Shown here piece by piece: positions 11,769-22,330 of a stretch of 64,000 nucleotides of DNA. The position numbers were made by a program, and so were the translations under genes. Source of the DNA: Chlorokybus atmophyticus (Eukaryota; Streptophyta; Chlorokybophyceae; Chlorokybales; Chlorokybaceae). The DNA is taken from contig RHPI01002262.1 in the NCBI GenBank assembly GCA_009103225.1, positions 1,002,585 to 1,066,584 of the forward strand, written 5' to 3'. How positions within the stretch are numbered: position 1 is the stretch's first letter; each line of letters opens with the position of its first letter. The notes under the pieces were generated by a model. That model was not told the origin of the DNA and did no database searches. It saw only the letters and a program-made list of their open reading frames with translations.

Positions 11769-12881
11769 CTAAGCTTGAATGTCTTCCAGGGACACACCCA
11801 TACGCAGCGCATGCTGCGCACCACCCTGACGGAATGAGTGTAGCCCAAGGTGAGGGCGATAGATTCGGCTTCTGTAACAATGCATGGTAAATGCATGATA
11901 TGCATAATCACTGCTGATACTGCGCTCCTCCCAATGTGTGTTGTTGCCGGCTAGCGGGCGAAGGATGGGGCCTTTCTCAAATGCTTGAGGGGCTCTCATC
12001 TACATGGCTCAAGTACCGCTCCAGCACCTCGCAGAACTCCACACTTATGTCGCTCTTACGAACATTGGTGGCTGATACCAGCCCTGTACTATGGTTCTTA
12101 AGATGAGTAGCCTGTGTACAAACTTCTGTGCCCTCCATCAAAATGTGTTCCTTTTCTACGCGAGCCCCTTCACTGTCGCTTTGCCATGTGCACCACAAGT
12201 ACATGCATACTGTGTAGTCACGCCAAAGCACTGCGCTTTCACAAGTAGCTCCCATTGGTCGAACACTCTGCACCTGCTGCTGAAAGTAGCATACCAATAT
12301 GCTCATGTCTTATTGAGCCAATGGCAAACATAGGCTGCACGCCGGCCCGAGCTATCACTTTAGCGTATCCAGCGCGATACTCACGCACGGCCACAGACTC
12401 GCAAGGGTTGCCCAATGGATGACTTGTGCTCCATGGGCCAACTCGGCCATACCATCTAAACCCAGCGCTTAAGTGCATATTGGTCACCTCAACAGTGGCG
12501 CTGGATATCATGATTGCACCATGCTTATGTTTGCACCGTGCTCTGCTGATATGTACGTCATTCCAATGCCCAGCGAGATAAGTTGTCACTACGGTGGGAG
12601 TAATGTCGTTCACAGCAACATGTAGAGCTTGCAGGTAGTGGATGAACTCCTGCCACACCACTTCTCGGTGAGCGCGCATTTGTGGCGGCAGCACTGATGC
12701 GCTCTACATCTGCCAATGCGAGCATGGCGCGTTGTTGCATGTTGCGTTGTAATAGGGACCCGCTGTTGATGTGCAATCGCTGTGTGCGCCGGGTCTTAGC
12801 ATTTGCTTGCAGCGAACATGCGATGTCCATGTGCGCATGTGACTCTCTTGTAGATACTTGATGCGCCATTGGTATGCACAT
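11769..12881 (-). pseudogene. tyrosine recombinase of element D, broken
   Basis: Three overlapping minus-strand frames read in order: an N-terminal core-binding part (12,694-12,239), a middle part with the LYLW-like helix (12,306-11,977), and the C-terminal box LGLHSFRQGGAQ at about 11,835, which is the H-x-x-R of tyrosine recombinases. The first catalytic Arg region (usually QRGKECG in DIRS recombinases) reads QSDSEGA here, so that Arg is lost. The enzyme would insert the circular DNA without a target duplication. Orientation is opposite to RT. Confidence 0.75.
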
Positions 12882-12899
12882 TGCAATACTGATGGCTTT

Positions 12900-13877
12900 T
12901 TGTGAAAACTACATGTCACTCTGAGCATTAATGCAATGTGCTAACAGATAGCTTGGGCATGTACAAAATCAAGTGTTTTCTTTGAACAAGCAATGTTGTG
13001 TACTGAGGTATGTTGGGAGGGAGGGTAGCAGACAATACAAACGCAGACGATGGTTACACCTGTTACCACTCTTGTCATTGCAGAGGACAGATTGTAGTGT
13101 CATAGTACATGCCAGACTTTGCACACTAATGTAAGATTAAAGTTAGCAACTATTGTAATCAGAATCTCGCATCGCGTGAGAGCTCATACACAGCGGCCCT
13201 ATGCAACCGAAGTGCACCGGGGCAAAGGGTATGGCAGGTCCACGGGACCCGCGGAGGACAATTAAGGCCAGTCTCAAGACTGGCCTAGCTCGGCGGGGAC
13301 TAATACTGGTCTCCGTTTATAAAAACGTTGTAGTGGGCCGCGGCGATGTACGGCCATAATATTGGTCCATTTTTTACTAAATGCAGGGGCCACTGCTGGT
13401 GCCAGTCGACGGGTACAAGATTGATCGGGTTTTTGCAATTCTTACAGGCCAATGCTCGTACCGGTTGACCGGTACAGTAATAGCCGGTTATTTATAAAAC
13501 ATACACGCCAATACTGGTGCCTTATAAATAGGAGCAATATGAGTAGAGTATTTTCGCATGCAACATGCCAGTTCTTCAGTGTTGGGGCCGATTTATGGAC
13601 CATTGCTGGTCTTGTATAAATGTATATTTTATACACAAAGCAATAATGGTCTTGCAGGGTGCATTTGCATAGTTGTTTGTTGGCATGTGTATTGAAAATC
13701 ATAGTAACAGTTTGCAATGCTTACAAACACACACATCACATATAATGATTACAACAAGTCCACACTACTCCACCTGTTACTAACACTACAAACTACGCAA
13801 CTATTACATGTGTAAAGAAACTGCAGCTCCAACCAATGCATACGCCTGAGCGACTGGCAGGCAGGCAGGCAGCATTA
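12900..13877. repeat. spacer with degenerate 60-bp array of CCAATACTGGT
   Basis: I see no gene here. Between 13,300 and 13,620 the motif (GG)CCAATACTGGTNCC recurs about six times, near 13,303, 13,363, 13,388, 13,448, 13,508 and 13,597. The spacing is often 58-60 bp. Several copies are followed by TTATAAA-like or CCGGTACAG-like sequence. The array lies just outside the left LTR of element B. Confidence 0.5.
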
Positions 13878-14543
13878 TGACAGTGCTCGTGCCTTGTCAC
13901 CTATTAATTGGTCCAATCAACAACCTTCGCACCAAGACACGGTATTCACACCGGAACCTTGCCCCCTCTGCCAAGCACACACGCGCGCCCCACCAATCGC
14001 GTACGCACGCGCATACGCTCGAAGCTACACACCGACTGGTGTAGCACCTTGGATCGTCACACAAGCAAGCACACACCAGTGGACACACGCTAGCAACCCC
14101 TGCTAACCACCACAAAGCTTGCGCACAAACAATTAGGGAGCTAAAGGTTGTATTGCAAATTGTAGAATGTCACTTTATACCTACCATTTTGCACATGCTA
14201 TTGTCTAGACGATCCTAGCGCTAGACAAAACTAGAAGCCAAAATATTCTTGCAGAATCTTATAGTACACTTCGAGACGTTTTCGACGCACCAAAGATCTC
14301 CTCATTTGCTGCTCATATGGTCAGGTTATACTCTTTGGCGCCAGGCCCTTCCAAAAATATGGTCGAGCCCTTCTCAATTGGCCCTCCGTTTTCTGGCGGC
14401 TTCCCGACTCGTTCTGGGCCGGTCGTCATTTGTGGCAGCCTCACAACTCGTTGATATCCGCCAGAAGTCGTGAACACATGGTATCGGACAAATAGGGCCT
14501 AAAGTGGCCATGAAAATCACAAGATTTGGCCTTGACTGTTACA
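13878..14543 (-). repeat. 3' LTR of element B
   Basis: Read on the - strand it starts TGTAACAGTCAAGG at 14,543 and ends CACTGTCA at 13,878, giving TG...CA ends. The polypurine tract AGGGGGGAAGGAG lies immediately upstream on that strand (14,544-14,556). It matches 20,158-20,801 over almost its whole length. Confidence 0.85.
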
Positions 14544-14711
14544 CTCCTTCCCCCCTAAGTGAGCTTCGTCCTCGAAACTTGCGAGGTAATTGTCGAGCAA
14601 ATAATCGCACACAACGTCTCGACCATTAGCCAAGTGTGCCTCTGGCTCCCAAGATGCTTCGTGCAACGGATAGCCCTTCCATTTCACTAAGAACTTGCGC
14701 ACGCCATGCAC
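14517..14711 (-). pseudogene. chromodomain of element B integrase, stop inside LTR
   Basis: The reading frame contains KFLVKWKGYPLHEASWEPE, a canonical chromodomain core with aromatic-cage residues. It stays open across the polypurine tract and ends 27 nt inside the 3' LTR. The start shown is only the first Met in this open frame; the domain is the C-terminus of the integrase. A conserved element-internal stop would normally precede the LTR, so the last codons are LTR-encoded. Confidence 0.75.
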
Positions 14712-16436
14712 AAACTTCTCACCAAGGATGTCTTCTACCTCCCACTCTGGTTCACCATCCTTGCTAACTTCGGGAGGCGACGTTTCTGGCGGTTGTCCTC
14801 AATATGCCTTCAAAAGGGAGACGTGAAAAACTGGGTGCACACGCATAGTGTCGGGTAGCTCCGGCTTGTACACCACGTCAGAGATAACTTTGCTGACCTT
14901 ATATGGTCCCAACCAGCGTTCATTAAGCTTGCGAACTCCCATGCGCACCTATACATGCTTCACGGAGAGTAACATAATGTCGCCTTCCCAAAATGTGAGG
15001 TGTCGGCAATGCACGTTCGTGTACTTCTTCTGCCTGTTTTGTGCCACCGATAGCGCCTCCCTAGCTGCCTTGCTAATGTCCGCGCACTTTGTGAGAAAGC
15101 CATTAACTGCCTTCACACGCACGTCATGTCGTCGCGCCGTCCATGCCGCCAACGGTGTCAATGGGTGTTGCCCGTGATTCATAATGAAGGGAGTAACACC
15201 TGTGCTTGCATTGTGGTGGTTGCTGATCGCAAACTCCACCCACGCAAGCAGCTCCGCCCAATTGTCTTGTCGCGCATTAATGTAGCAACGCAGAATAACA
15301 TCGATTGTACATATAGCCCGCTCCGTCTGCCCATTTGTTTGCGAGTGCAATGCTGTGCTAAACTTCAGTATGGTACGTAATGCACTATGCAGCGCCTCCC
15401 ATAACTTACTTGTAAAGCGCGGGTCGTAATCACTAACAATGCTTCATGGTAATCCATAAGAACGGAACACATGCTTCACGAACAAGTGTGCTGCCTCCAG
15501 TGCCGTGCAAGACTTGCCACACGGTGCCAAGTGTACCATGTTGCTGATTTCATCGACGAACACAAGTATAGCGTTGTACCCTTCTTTTGTCTTTAGTAGC
15601 CCAGTAATAAAGTCCATGATAACTTGCTCCCACTTGGACAATGGCATAGGAAGAGGTTGCAGCAACCCACCTGGCTTTTTGTTGCTTGCCTTCACCCTTT
15701 AGCATGCGTCGCATAACGCCACGTAGTCGTGCACATTGCGATGCATCTCTCGCTAATAAACGCTGCTTCAAGCTTGTGAAAGTCCTCTCCAACCTTTGAT
15801 GACCAGCAATGGGCACATCATGAGCTTCCTTTAGCAACATCACACCGATATGCGCAACATTGGGGATGTAGAAGCGCCCGTGTGGCCATAGCAGCCCGTC
15901 GCGCAATGACCAATGCCCACTTGTGTTCATGGCTGCACTTTTCAGCTCTTGCAACACTTTCATCCCCTTCATGTCTTCACGACGCACTTGCCGAATCTGA
16001 TCGGTCCACTCGGGCTGCACTTGAGCAAGTGCCTCAATTGTATTAAGCCGGCTCAGCGCGTAAGCAATATCGTTTGACGTACCGGGCTTGTATTTTATAT
16101 CGAAGTTAAAATGTTGAAAGAACTCCAGCCATCGTGCTTGTCTGCAGCTTAGATGAGGTTGTTTTTGTAAGTAACTCAGTGGAGAAGGATCTGTCTCTAG
16201 CGCGATTTTTTTGCCTTCCAGACAACAACGCCATTGCCGTAGCGCCATTACTTGCGCCAAAAGTTCCTTCTCATGCACGGGGTAATTTAGCTCCGCACCA
16301 CTCATCTTCTTGCTAAAGGATGCTACTGGTTGAAGGCCGTTGCTATGGTCTTGCTGCAAAACAGCTCTTACAGCTGTGCCGGATGCGTCGCAAGCCAAAA
16401 TAAATGTCTTTTCCATGTCGGGGTGAGCCAGAAACT

Positions 16437-16922
16437 CACACACGAGTTATATGCGACACACAGCTCATGCTGGGGGGTCGCTATGGGTCGATATCACGGT
16501 GGCTATGCCCAGCACCCAAGTGCGTTACAATACAAAGATACAAGTGTACAGATGTAGGCTGCTTTGTACACAAGTCTGCACTATGGCGCTAGGCTACAAC
16601 TACGGGAACTACTTCGTCACGCCAGGTGCGAAAGTCACGCGCTTCGTCGGTCTTCAACTCATGGATGGCGCCAGTGCTGCCGACGTTGAGGTTGAAGCTT
16701 GAGAAGCCTGTACACCTGCAAAGTATACGACACTCGCCACCATTGCCAAGGATGGCGCCGCCGCGCTAGGGTTTCAAGCGATTAGATAAGGAGCTTGTGA
16801 CTCACAACTCACATCTGGTGAGTGCTTGTGCCCCCAAGTGCCCAAGGCACTAGGGGCACAAGAGTCTCATAACTCATTAACGAGTTCTTGAGTTCATGGG
16901 CGCGCATTTCATGCGCCTCATG
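16437..16922 (-). repeat. 486-bp target-specific repeat, copy 2 (full length)
   Basis: Inserted in element B exactly between two halves of a coding sequence. Removing the repeat and one AGTT restores a frame reading EAPVYEFLAHPDMEK. The empty site on the coding strand is therefore GTATATGAGTTTCTGG. The copy is flanked by AACT (or AACTCA) on both sides. It contains the terminal compound hairpin at its right end and an 83-codon open frame on the + strand (16,451-16,702) that is probably not coding. Length is identical to the copy at 41,747-42,232. Confidence 0.88.
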
Positions 16923-17042
16923 AACTCATATACCGGTGCCTCCGTCAGCGCCTTCTTTAACGCAACAAATGCATGTTTCTCTGTTGCTGCAAAGCTCCAA
17001 GGCTTTCCCTACTTGAGTAGGGCAGTCAAGGGAGCAGCTATG

Positions 17043-17481
17043 TGTTAAGAACTAGTGTGCATGTATGCGCCCTTCCTCATACATGCGCTAACACTAGGGG
17101 AACAACAAGTGCAATAGCATATCAGTAATAAAGAGAAGTATGTTCCTATTGCAGTTCCACCTGTATGCGCCACATACAGTGACTTATATACAAAGCTAGT
17201 CAACACTTAAAAAGACTCGTCAACCCTAGTCAAAGTTAACTCTAGTCAACACTAGTCAACCCTAGTCAGTGGTCAAAGTCAAAGTTGACCGTGACTGTCG
17301 TAACTCCCGTAACTCCTGTTGACTATAATTCCCATTGCGTAACCGCCGCACATGGTCCAAGTAACATCAACAAGCTGATTGTATTATCAGCATACTATAC
17401 TAGCAAACCTCATATGCTTAACCTTCAACATGTACTATAAGCATACTATACTAGCAAACCTCATATGCTTAACTTTTAACA
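17043..17481. repeat. solo LTR with 5-bp target duplication and TTGAC array
   Basis: A 439-bp element beginning TGTTAAGAAC and ending CTTTTAACA is flanked by a perfect 5-bp direct repeat CTATG (17,038-17,042 and 17,482-17,486). The TG...CA ends with imperfect inverted termini and the lack of coding capacity indicate a solo LTR inserted in element B. It contains a run of GTCAAC/GTCAAA units at about 17,190-17,310. Its sequence resembles the copia-type LTRs at 31,317, 43,546 and 47,436. Confidence 0.85.
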
Positions 17482-19411
17482 CTATGCGCGAAAACCCCAT
17501 GATAACCTTACGCATAATACCCCGCAAGGCCTAAAAAGGACATCACCTCTTCTACAATGGTCGGGGAAGCCCACTCGCGCACCACCTGCACTTTGTTGGG
17601 GTCCGGCTAATTGCCTTCATGCCACACAATGTGGCCTAGGTACTCCACCTTTCGAAGCAAGAATTTGCACTTTTGTAGCTGGGCGTACAACTTGTGTTCG
17701 CGCAAATGCTGCAACACGCGCCGTGGAAGTGCCACGTGCTCCTGCTTTGTCTGCGCGTACACTAAAATGTCGTCGAAGTTCACGAGGACTCCCTTACCAA
17801 TCAAGTTAGCAAAAACGCTGTTAGTTAGCGGTTGAAATGTTGCCGGCGCGTTCGTAAGTCCGAAAGACATAACCAACCACTCGTAATGCCCATAACGTGT
17901 GTTGAAAAGCTTTTTTCCCCATATCTTTGGGCGCGATGCGGATTTGGTGATAACCTCCAGCAAGATCAAAGCAAGCAAAGAAAGCAATTCCTCTTCGTGA
18001 TGTTGTTGAGAGCTCGGTAGTCGACGCATGCGCAAGCTCCCGTTCTTCTTTTGTATAAACGAAAAAGGTGCACCATAAGGGGATTTACTAGGCCTAAAGT
18101 AGCCTTTTTTTAGCAAGTCCGCCATCTGCCTCTCGGCCTCTTCCAGCTCCAAAAGTAACAACTTGTATATGGGTCAATACGGTGGCTTGTGCACGCCCTC
18201 AATCACCTCCACATGATGGTCTAAGCTCCGTGAAGGTGGTAGACTAGATGGAAGTCCGTCCACCATAATATTATAGTATTCTTATACAAGTTTACACACC
18301 TTGGGGTCCAACGTAGCCATCTTAGCATCGTCTCTCAGCTCCGGTGCTGACTTTGCAATGTTTTCGCGCACCGCATACAACCATGCAGCTTTTGCCTTTT
18401 GTGGAGATAATAACTTCCTCAATTGCACGTAAGATGTCTGGTCAATTGTTGTACCACCTAATTGTGCGTGCCGCGCCTCGATGACGTCCGACGCAGATTG
18501 AATGATCTTTTCACAATTTCGTTCGTTGGTGAGCAAGCGCTTCCTCCAATTGACGGATAGATGATGTTGCCATAGCCACAATAGTCCAAAAATCCCGCCA
18601 AACCCGTTCCGTAGGGTGATGCAAAAAAATCGCATGTTCCCCTTCATCTTCCCACTGCGAACGCATAACTCTTTGGTCATGAATGCAGCGCCATTACCTC
18701 AGAGGGTGGCTCTCCATTAGCGAGCTTCACTTCACCTCCTCGTAATGATCAAAGCCAACTGTAACGCCGCGCATTATCAATGCTCATAAAGTTGCTATTG
18801 GCACCGCTATCAATCATGAGCTTACACTTTCCATATCGTCCTTTGTCATCGCAAATGTGTGCTTGAAGCCCGAAGTACTTTGTTGTTTCCCATGTGCATA
18901 ACTCACCACTGCTGGCGCGTTCATAGCCATCTCCTCTAACTTTCTTGGTGGATATGTTACAGCATCCGTCCGTGCATTAGGCTTGTTCCTATCCCCAGCA
19001 GTAGCCTCCTCACACACTGAGGGAAGTCGTTTTCCTGCTCCACGCCATGTTGCTCCATGATGTGGACGCGACAGTCATGGCGAGGGTTGACATTCGATGT
19101 TGGCTTTTGCGTGCTTTGTTTGGGGCATCCATACGCCAAATGCTCAGTCGACCCACGCGTTTAACACTTGCACACCCCTTTACCTCGTTCACCACGTCCG
19201 CCGTGCTTCGCCTCACTTCCACGCGTGTGTATGGCACCCACCTGCATTGGTGCCGGCCCAGAGTCAGCGCCACCTCCATAGGCAAGCGTTAAACTTGGTT
19301 CTCCTTGTCTCCATGCACATTAAAAGCCTCCCCAAGGCTGATCACCATGCCTTTGCCTCCATTCAGTGTTTCTTGTAGTGGACTTGAAGTATAACGCGTC
19401 GAGACGCTCCG

Positions 19412-20196
19412 CTATGCGCATAGCCTCCGCGAGTGTTGCGGGTCCCATAGCTCCACTTCTTTACGCCCCAAAAGTTTTAAACCACGTGTATACCTGTCCA
19501 GCTGCTCCTCCTCGATCATATTGGGTATGGACATCACCAATCGCTGAAACGCGCAGCCGTGTAATGCCATCACCGACCCCATTTGCACAAGGGCTGCAAG
19601 GTTATCGCGTGCGGCCTTCAAGCTCTCAACGGAAACAAATTGATGCCTGACCTCCATTGCCAACTCTTCCATGGTGGTCAAGTGTAGCGCTAACCCACTT
19701 GCAACACGCGTATAACGTTGTCTCCACCATACAAGTGCTGCACCTTCAAGCAATGTCGCTGCAACCTCTACATGCAGATGCGTGGGCACCTCCATGAGCT
19801 TCAACCAAAACAATACTTGAAAAATCCATTCATCCACTGCATCTCCATTACGTTGACCCTTGAATGGCTTGGGCTTTGGCACCTTCAAGGATGAGGTTCA
19901 CATGCACGCGCGAGCTTGATGCCATGGGAACTTGTACATGCGCCATTGCATGCTCATACGCCTCGCGTTGTGCTTGTGCCGCCGCTTGAGTGTGATGAAG
20001 CTTTTCCCTCAATGCTAAGATGGCAGCTTGAAGCTCTTCCATTACATACTTGCCAATCCTCCATCTCCACTAGCACACTACTCCGCTTCCGAATGAAAAG
20101 TGTAAAAGCCCACACACTTCCGCTCTCCATTCGTAAACCGTGCTGCGATATAAGTTGTGACAGTGCCCGTGCCTTGTCACCTGCGAGTTGATCCAA
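19412..20196 (-). pseudogene. gag of element B
   Basis: The region carries an N-terminal coiled-coil-like segment (20,042-19,960: repeated Ala/Gln/Glu/Leu) and a Gag capsid domain (19,888-19,412). The capsid has the W....W pattern of retrotransposon Gag (DEWIFQVLFWLKLM, then WWRQRY, then VRHQFVSVESLKAARDNLAAL). A single frameshift separates the two parts near 19,850. The first Met of this open frame (20,196) is inside the 5' LTR. No zinc knuckle was found before the protease. Confidence 0.75.
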
Positions 20197-20801
20197 TTAA
20201 CAACCATCTCACCAAGACACGGTATTCACACCGGACCCTTAAGCTTGCCCCCTCTACTAAGCACACACGCGCGCCCCGCCAATCACATACGCAAGCGCAT
20301 GCGCTTGAAGCTACACATCGACATGTGTAATGACTTGGATCGTTACACAAGCACACACCAGTGGACACACGCTAGCAACCCCTGCTAACCACCACCAAGC
20401 TTGCACACAAGAAACTAGGGAGCTAAAAGGTTGTATTGCAAATTGCAGAATGTTACTTTTATACCTACCAGTCTGCACATGCTATTGTTTAGACAATTTT
20501 AGCGCTAGACAAAATAAAAAGAAAAAATATCTTTGCAGAATCTTGTAGTACACTTCTACACCTTTCCAACGCCCCAAAGATCTCCTCATTTGCTGCTCAT
20601 ATTGTCAGGTTATACTACTTGGCGCCAGGCCCTTTCAGAAATTTGGTCGCGCCCTTCTCGATTGGCCCTCCTTTTTCAGGCGGCTTCCACACTGGCCCTA
20701 GGCCGGTCAATAACTGCGGCAGACTCGCAACTCGCCGATATCCGCCACAAGTCATAAAACCCATGGTATCTCACAAATAAGGCCTAAAATGGCCATGAAA
20801 A
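20158..20801 (-). repeat. 5' LTR of element B (its outer end missing)
   Basis: It matches the left LTR from TGACAGTGCCCGTG (20,158) to GGCCATGAAAA (about 20,801). The last 33 or so bases, including the TG terminus, are absent and TG/CA-rich DNA follows. Small indels separate the two LTRs, for example near 20,240 and 20,330. Confidence 0.8.
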
Positions 20802-21200
20802 GTGCATGTGTATGCGCGCGCACACACATGCACTCATACATGCATACCAACGCATGCCTACGCGCGCGTGTTTGTACCTGCAGCTCTTGAGGGCATCATG
20901 TGCGTGAGCACTGCGCATGCGCACGCCCTTCATGCCTGGACACCCTGTATTGCACATACACGCTTACAACCTTGCACGCCTGGTCAACCTGCACATATGC
21001 GCGTGCCCACATGTCAGATCGTCTGAAGGGCATCATGGGTACGTGCATGCATGCATGCGTGCGCGCAAGCTTGCACGCCTATACATTATTGCACAAGCTT
21101 GCACGTGCGTGCAGGTGGGCGTGTGCAATTGTGCGAGAACATGTCGGCATGCGTGCCTTGGTGCATACAGGCATGCACGTATGTACAGTGTAGTTGGCAC
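20802..21200. repeat. alternating purine-pyrimidine TG/CA/GCAT-rich tract
   Basis: Long runs of GTGCATGC, GCGCGCACACAC and CATGCATGCGTGCGCGC occupy this stretch, and it is potentially Z-DNA-forming. Overlapping ORFs on both strands are Cys/His/Ala-rich repeat translations and are not genes. Confidence 0.6.
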
Positions 21201-21479
21201 GTAAGTGAACATTAACAAGGACAAGTTAGACATTCTTACGATTCCCATAAGCGCTACCAAAGAATCATGCAGCTTGCTTTTTAAGAAACTCACTGTAAAG
21301 AGGTTGATGCTAATGTAGTGGTCACCTATGTTTACACTAGACACATTAATAAAAATCTTCACAAGACGAAGGAAAGGGGGGAAGTATTGAGAGATTGCAC
21401 AGTAGCAACAATGCATACGCACAAGTGTGGCGCCAACAAGTGAAGAGCAGATCTTACTGTATTACACAACAGACAGTGT

Positions 21480-21735
21480 CTTATATAGTACATTAGTGAT
21501 TGCTAGTAAAAACTAGTCAACACTAGTCAACTCCAGTCAAAGTCAACACTAGTCAACACTAGTCAAAGTCATCGTCCATGGTCAAAGTCAAAGTCAAAGC
21601 CAACGTTGACCAAGGTTGACTGTAACTCCCGTAACTCCCGTAATGGCCGTCGACCATAACTCCCGCATCTTTCAAAGATAAGTTGATTGTGAAAGTTTAT
21701 CTAAGGCGCCACCTACATAGGTACCTTTAACACAC
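21480..21735. repeat. LTR-like fragment with dense TTGAC/GTCAA array
   Basis: Eleven GTCAA or TTGAC cores lie within about 115 bp (21,510-21,625), followed by repeated GTAACTCCC and ending CTTTAACA near 21,731. This is the layout of the LTR family at 17,043 and 31,317 in the same orientation. I could not fix its left end, and no target duplication is visible. Confidence 0.6.
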
Positions 21736-21834
21736 CATATCGCTTGACATTAAAAAAGCATGAATGATCTGTTCCTGCGGACCAAAATTTGCCCTTGCTA
21801 AATGAAATCGACAGACTATACACGGTCCATTTTT

Positions 21835-22330
21835 TATCGACAACTGGACCATGCATGGACCAAATGTTACATGAATAGTGCCACTGTCCTTTATTCGCAT
21901 CAGGTTTGATGGCCAATTTTGATGGGGTTATATATTTATACATGAACCATCTATTGTGCGATCCCCCCTCGCACAGTGGACCATGCATGGTTTATCACTT
22001 GCAATTGTCCGGTAACTAGGAGTCGCACTATGCATGGTGTATGAGTACGGATCGAAAGTCTTATTTGTTAGTAGCTTGTATAGACCACTTGTGGTGCGAT
22101 GCCCTCTTGTTGCAATAGACTACATATGGTGCTAATAGGATTGACAGTAGTATCATGCGTGGTTTATGGCTACCAATAAGGTGTTGCACATGCATGGTCC
22201 ACGAGTGGCACCACCAAATCCCGCACCATACATGATGCGGTGGACACTGATTTCGCGCACCAATTGTAATCTGACATAATGTCACAACCATTGAAGCCAT
22301 GCATGGTCTAAGCACCAGTGCATGCACCAT
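21835..22330. repeat. array of the palindrome ACCATGCATGGT
   Basis: The palindromic core CCATGCATGG or close variants (TATGCATGGT, CATGCGTGG, CATGCATGGTCC, CATGCACC) occurs about eight times over 500 bp at uneven spacing. No gene is visible in this stretch, and its ORFs contain no known domain. Confidence 0.5.

Larger units (their letters stand above)
6700..12900. mobile_element. DIRS-like (Kangaroo-type) retroelement D with inverted tyrosine recombinase
   Basis: RT and RNase H of DIRS type read on the + strand (about 9573-11,700), and a tyrosine recombinase reads on the - strand (12,881-11,769), so the two meet tail to tail. This arrangement is known from Kangaroo of Volvox carteri. There are no LTRs and no DDE integrase. 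The boundaries are approximate, because I could not find the split direct repeats that PAT/Kangaroo elements use. Confidence 0.7.
14949..18835 (-). pseudogene. pol of element B: protease, RT, RNase H, integrase (interrupted)
   Basis: Reading right to left: the protease active site MIDSGAN is near 18,800-18,830. RT is at 18,161-17,607 with the SPYGAPFSF block, MSFGLTNAPATFQ and the catalytic box VNFDDILVYA. The end of the RT connection (EKHAFVALKKALTEAPVYEF) lies at about 16,920-16,985. RNase H runs 16,443-15,950 (ILACDASG, then HEKELLA). The integrase zinc-binding part is near 15,850-15,720, the core at 15,695-15,444, and its C-terminal half at 15,350-14,949 with SQTNGQTER. A 486-bp repeat splits the RT connection from RNase H, and a solo LTR lies between RT and that point. 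Several frameshifts make it non-functional. Confidence 0.88.
13878..20801 (-). mobile_element. Ty3/gypsy chromodomain retrotransposon B (minus strand)
   Basis: Two LTR copies (13,878-14,543 and 20,158-20,801) enclose gag, protease, RT, RNase H, integrase and chromodomain, all reading on the - strand in canonical order. By eye the LTRs differ at roughly one position in eight, so this is an old insertion. It later received a 486-bp repeat (16,437-16,922) and a solo LTR (17,043-17,481). The 5' end of the right LTR is missing and is replaced by TG/CA repeats, so no target duplication can be checked. I see no TGG-type primer site next to the 5' LTR. Confidence 0.9.

Noticed and set aside
16451-16702. 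83-codon open frame conserved in both full copies of the 486-bp repeat (16,451-16,702 and within 41,967-42,311)
   Set aside because: The copies differ at about 12 bases in this frame and nearly all change the amino acid (10 of 83 residues), with almost no synonymous change. That is not the pattern of a selected protein; copy 3 deletes most of it.
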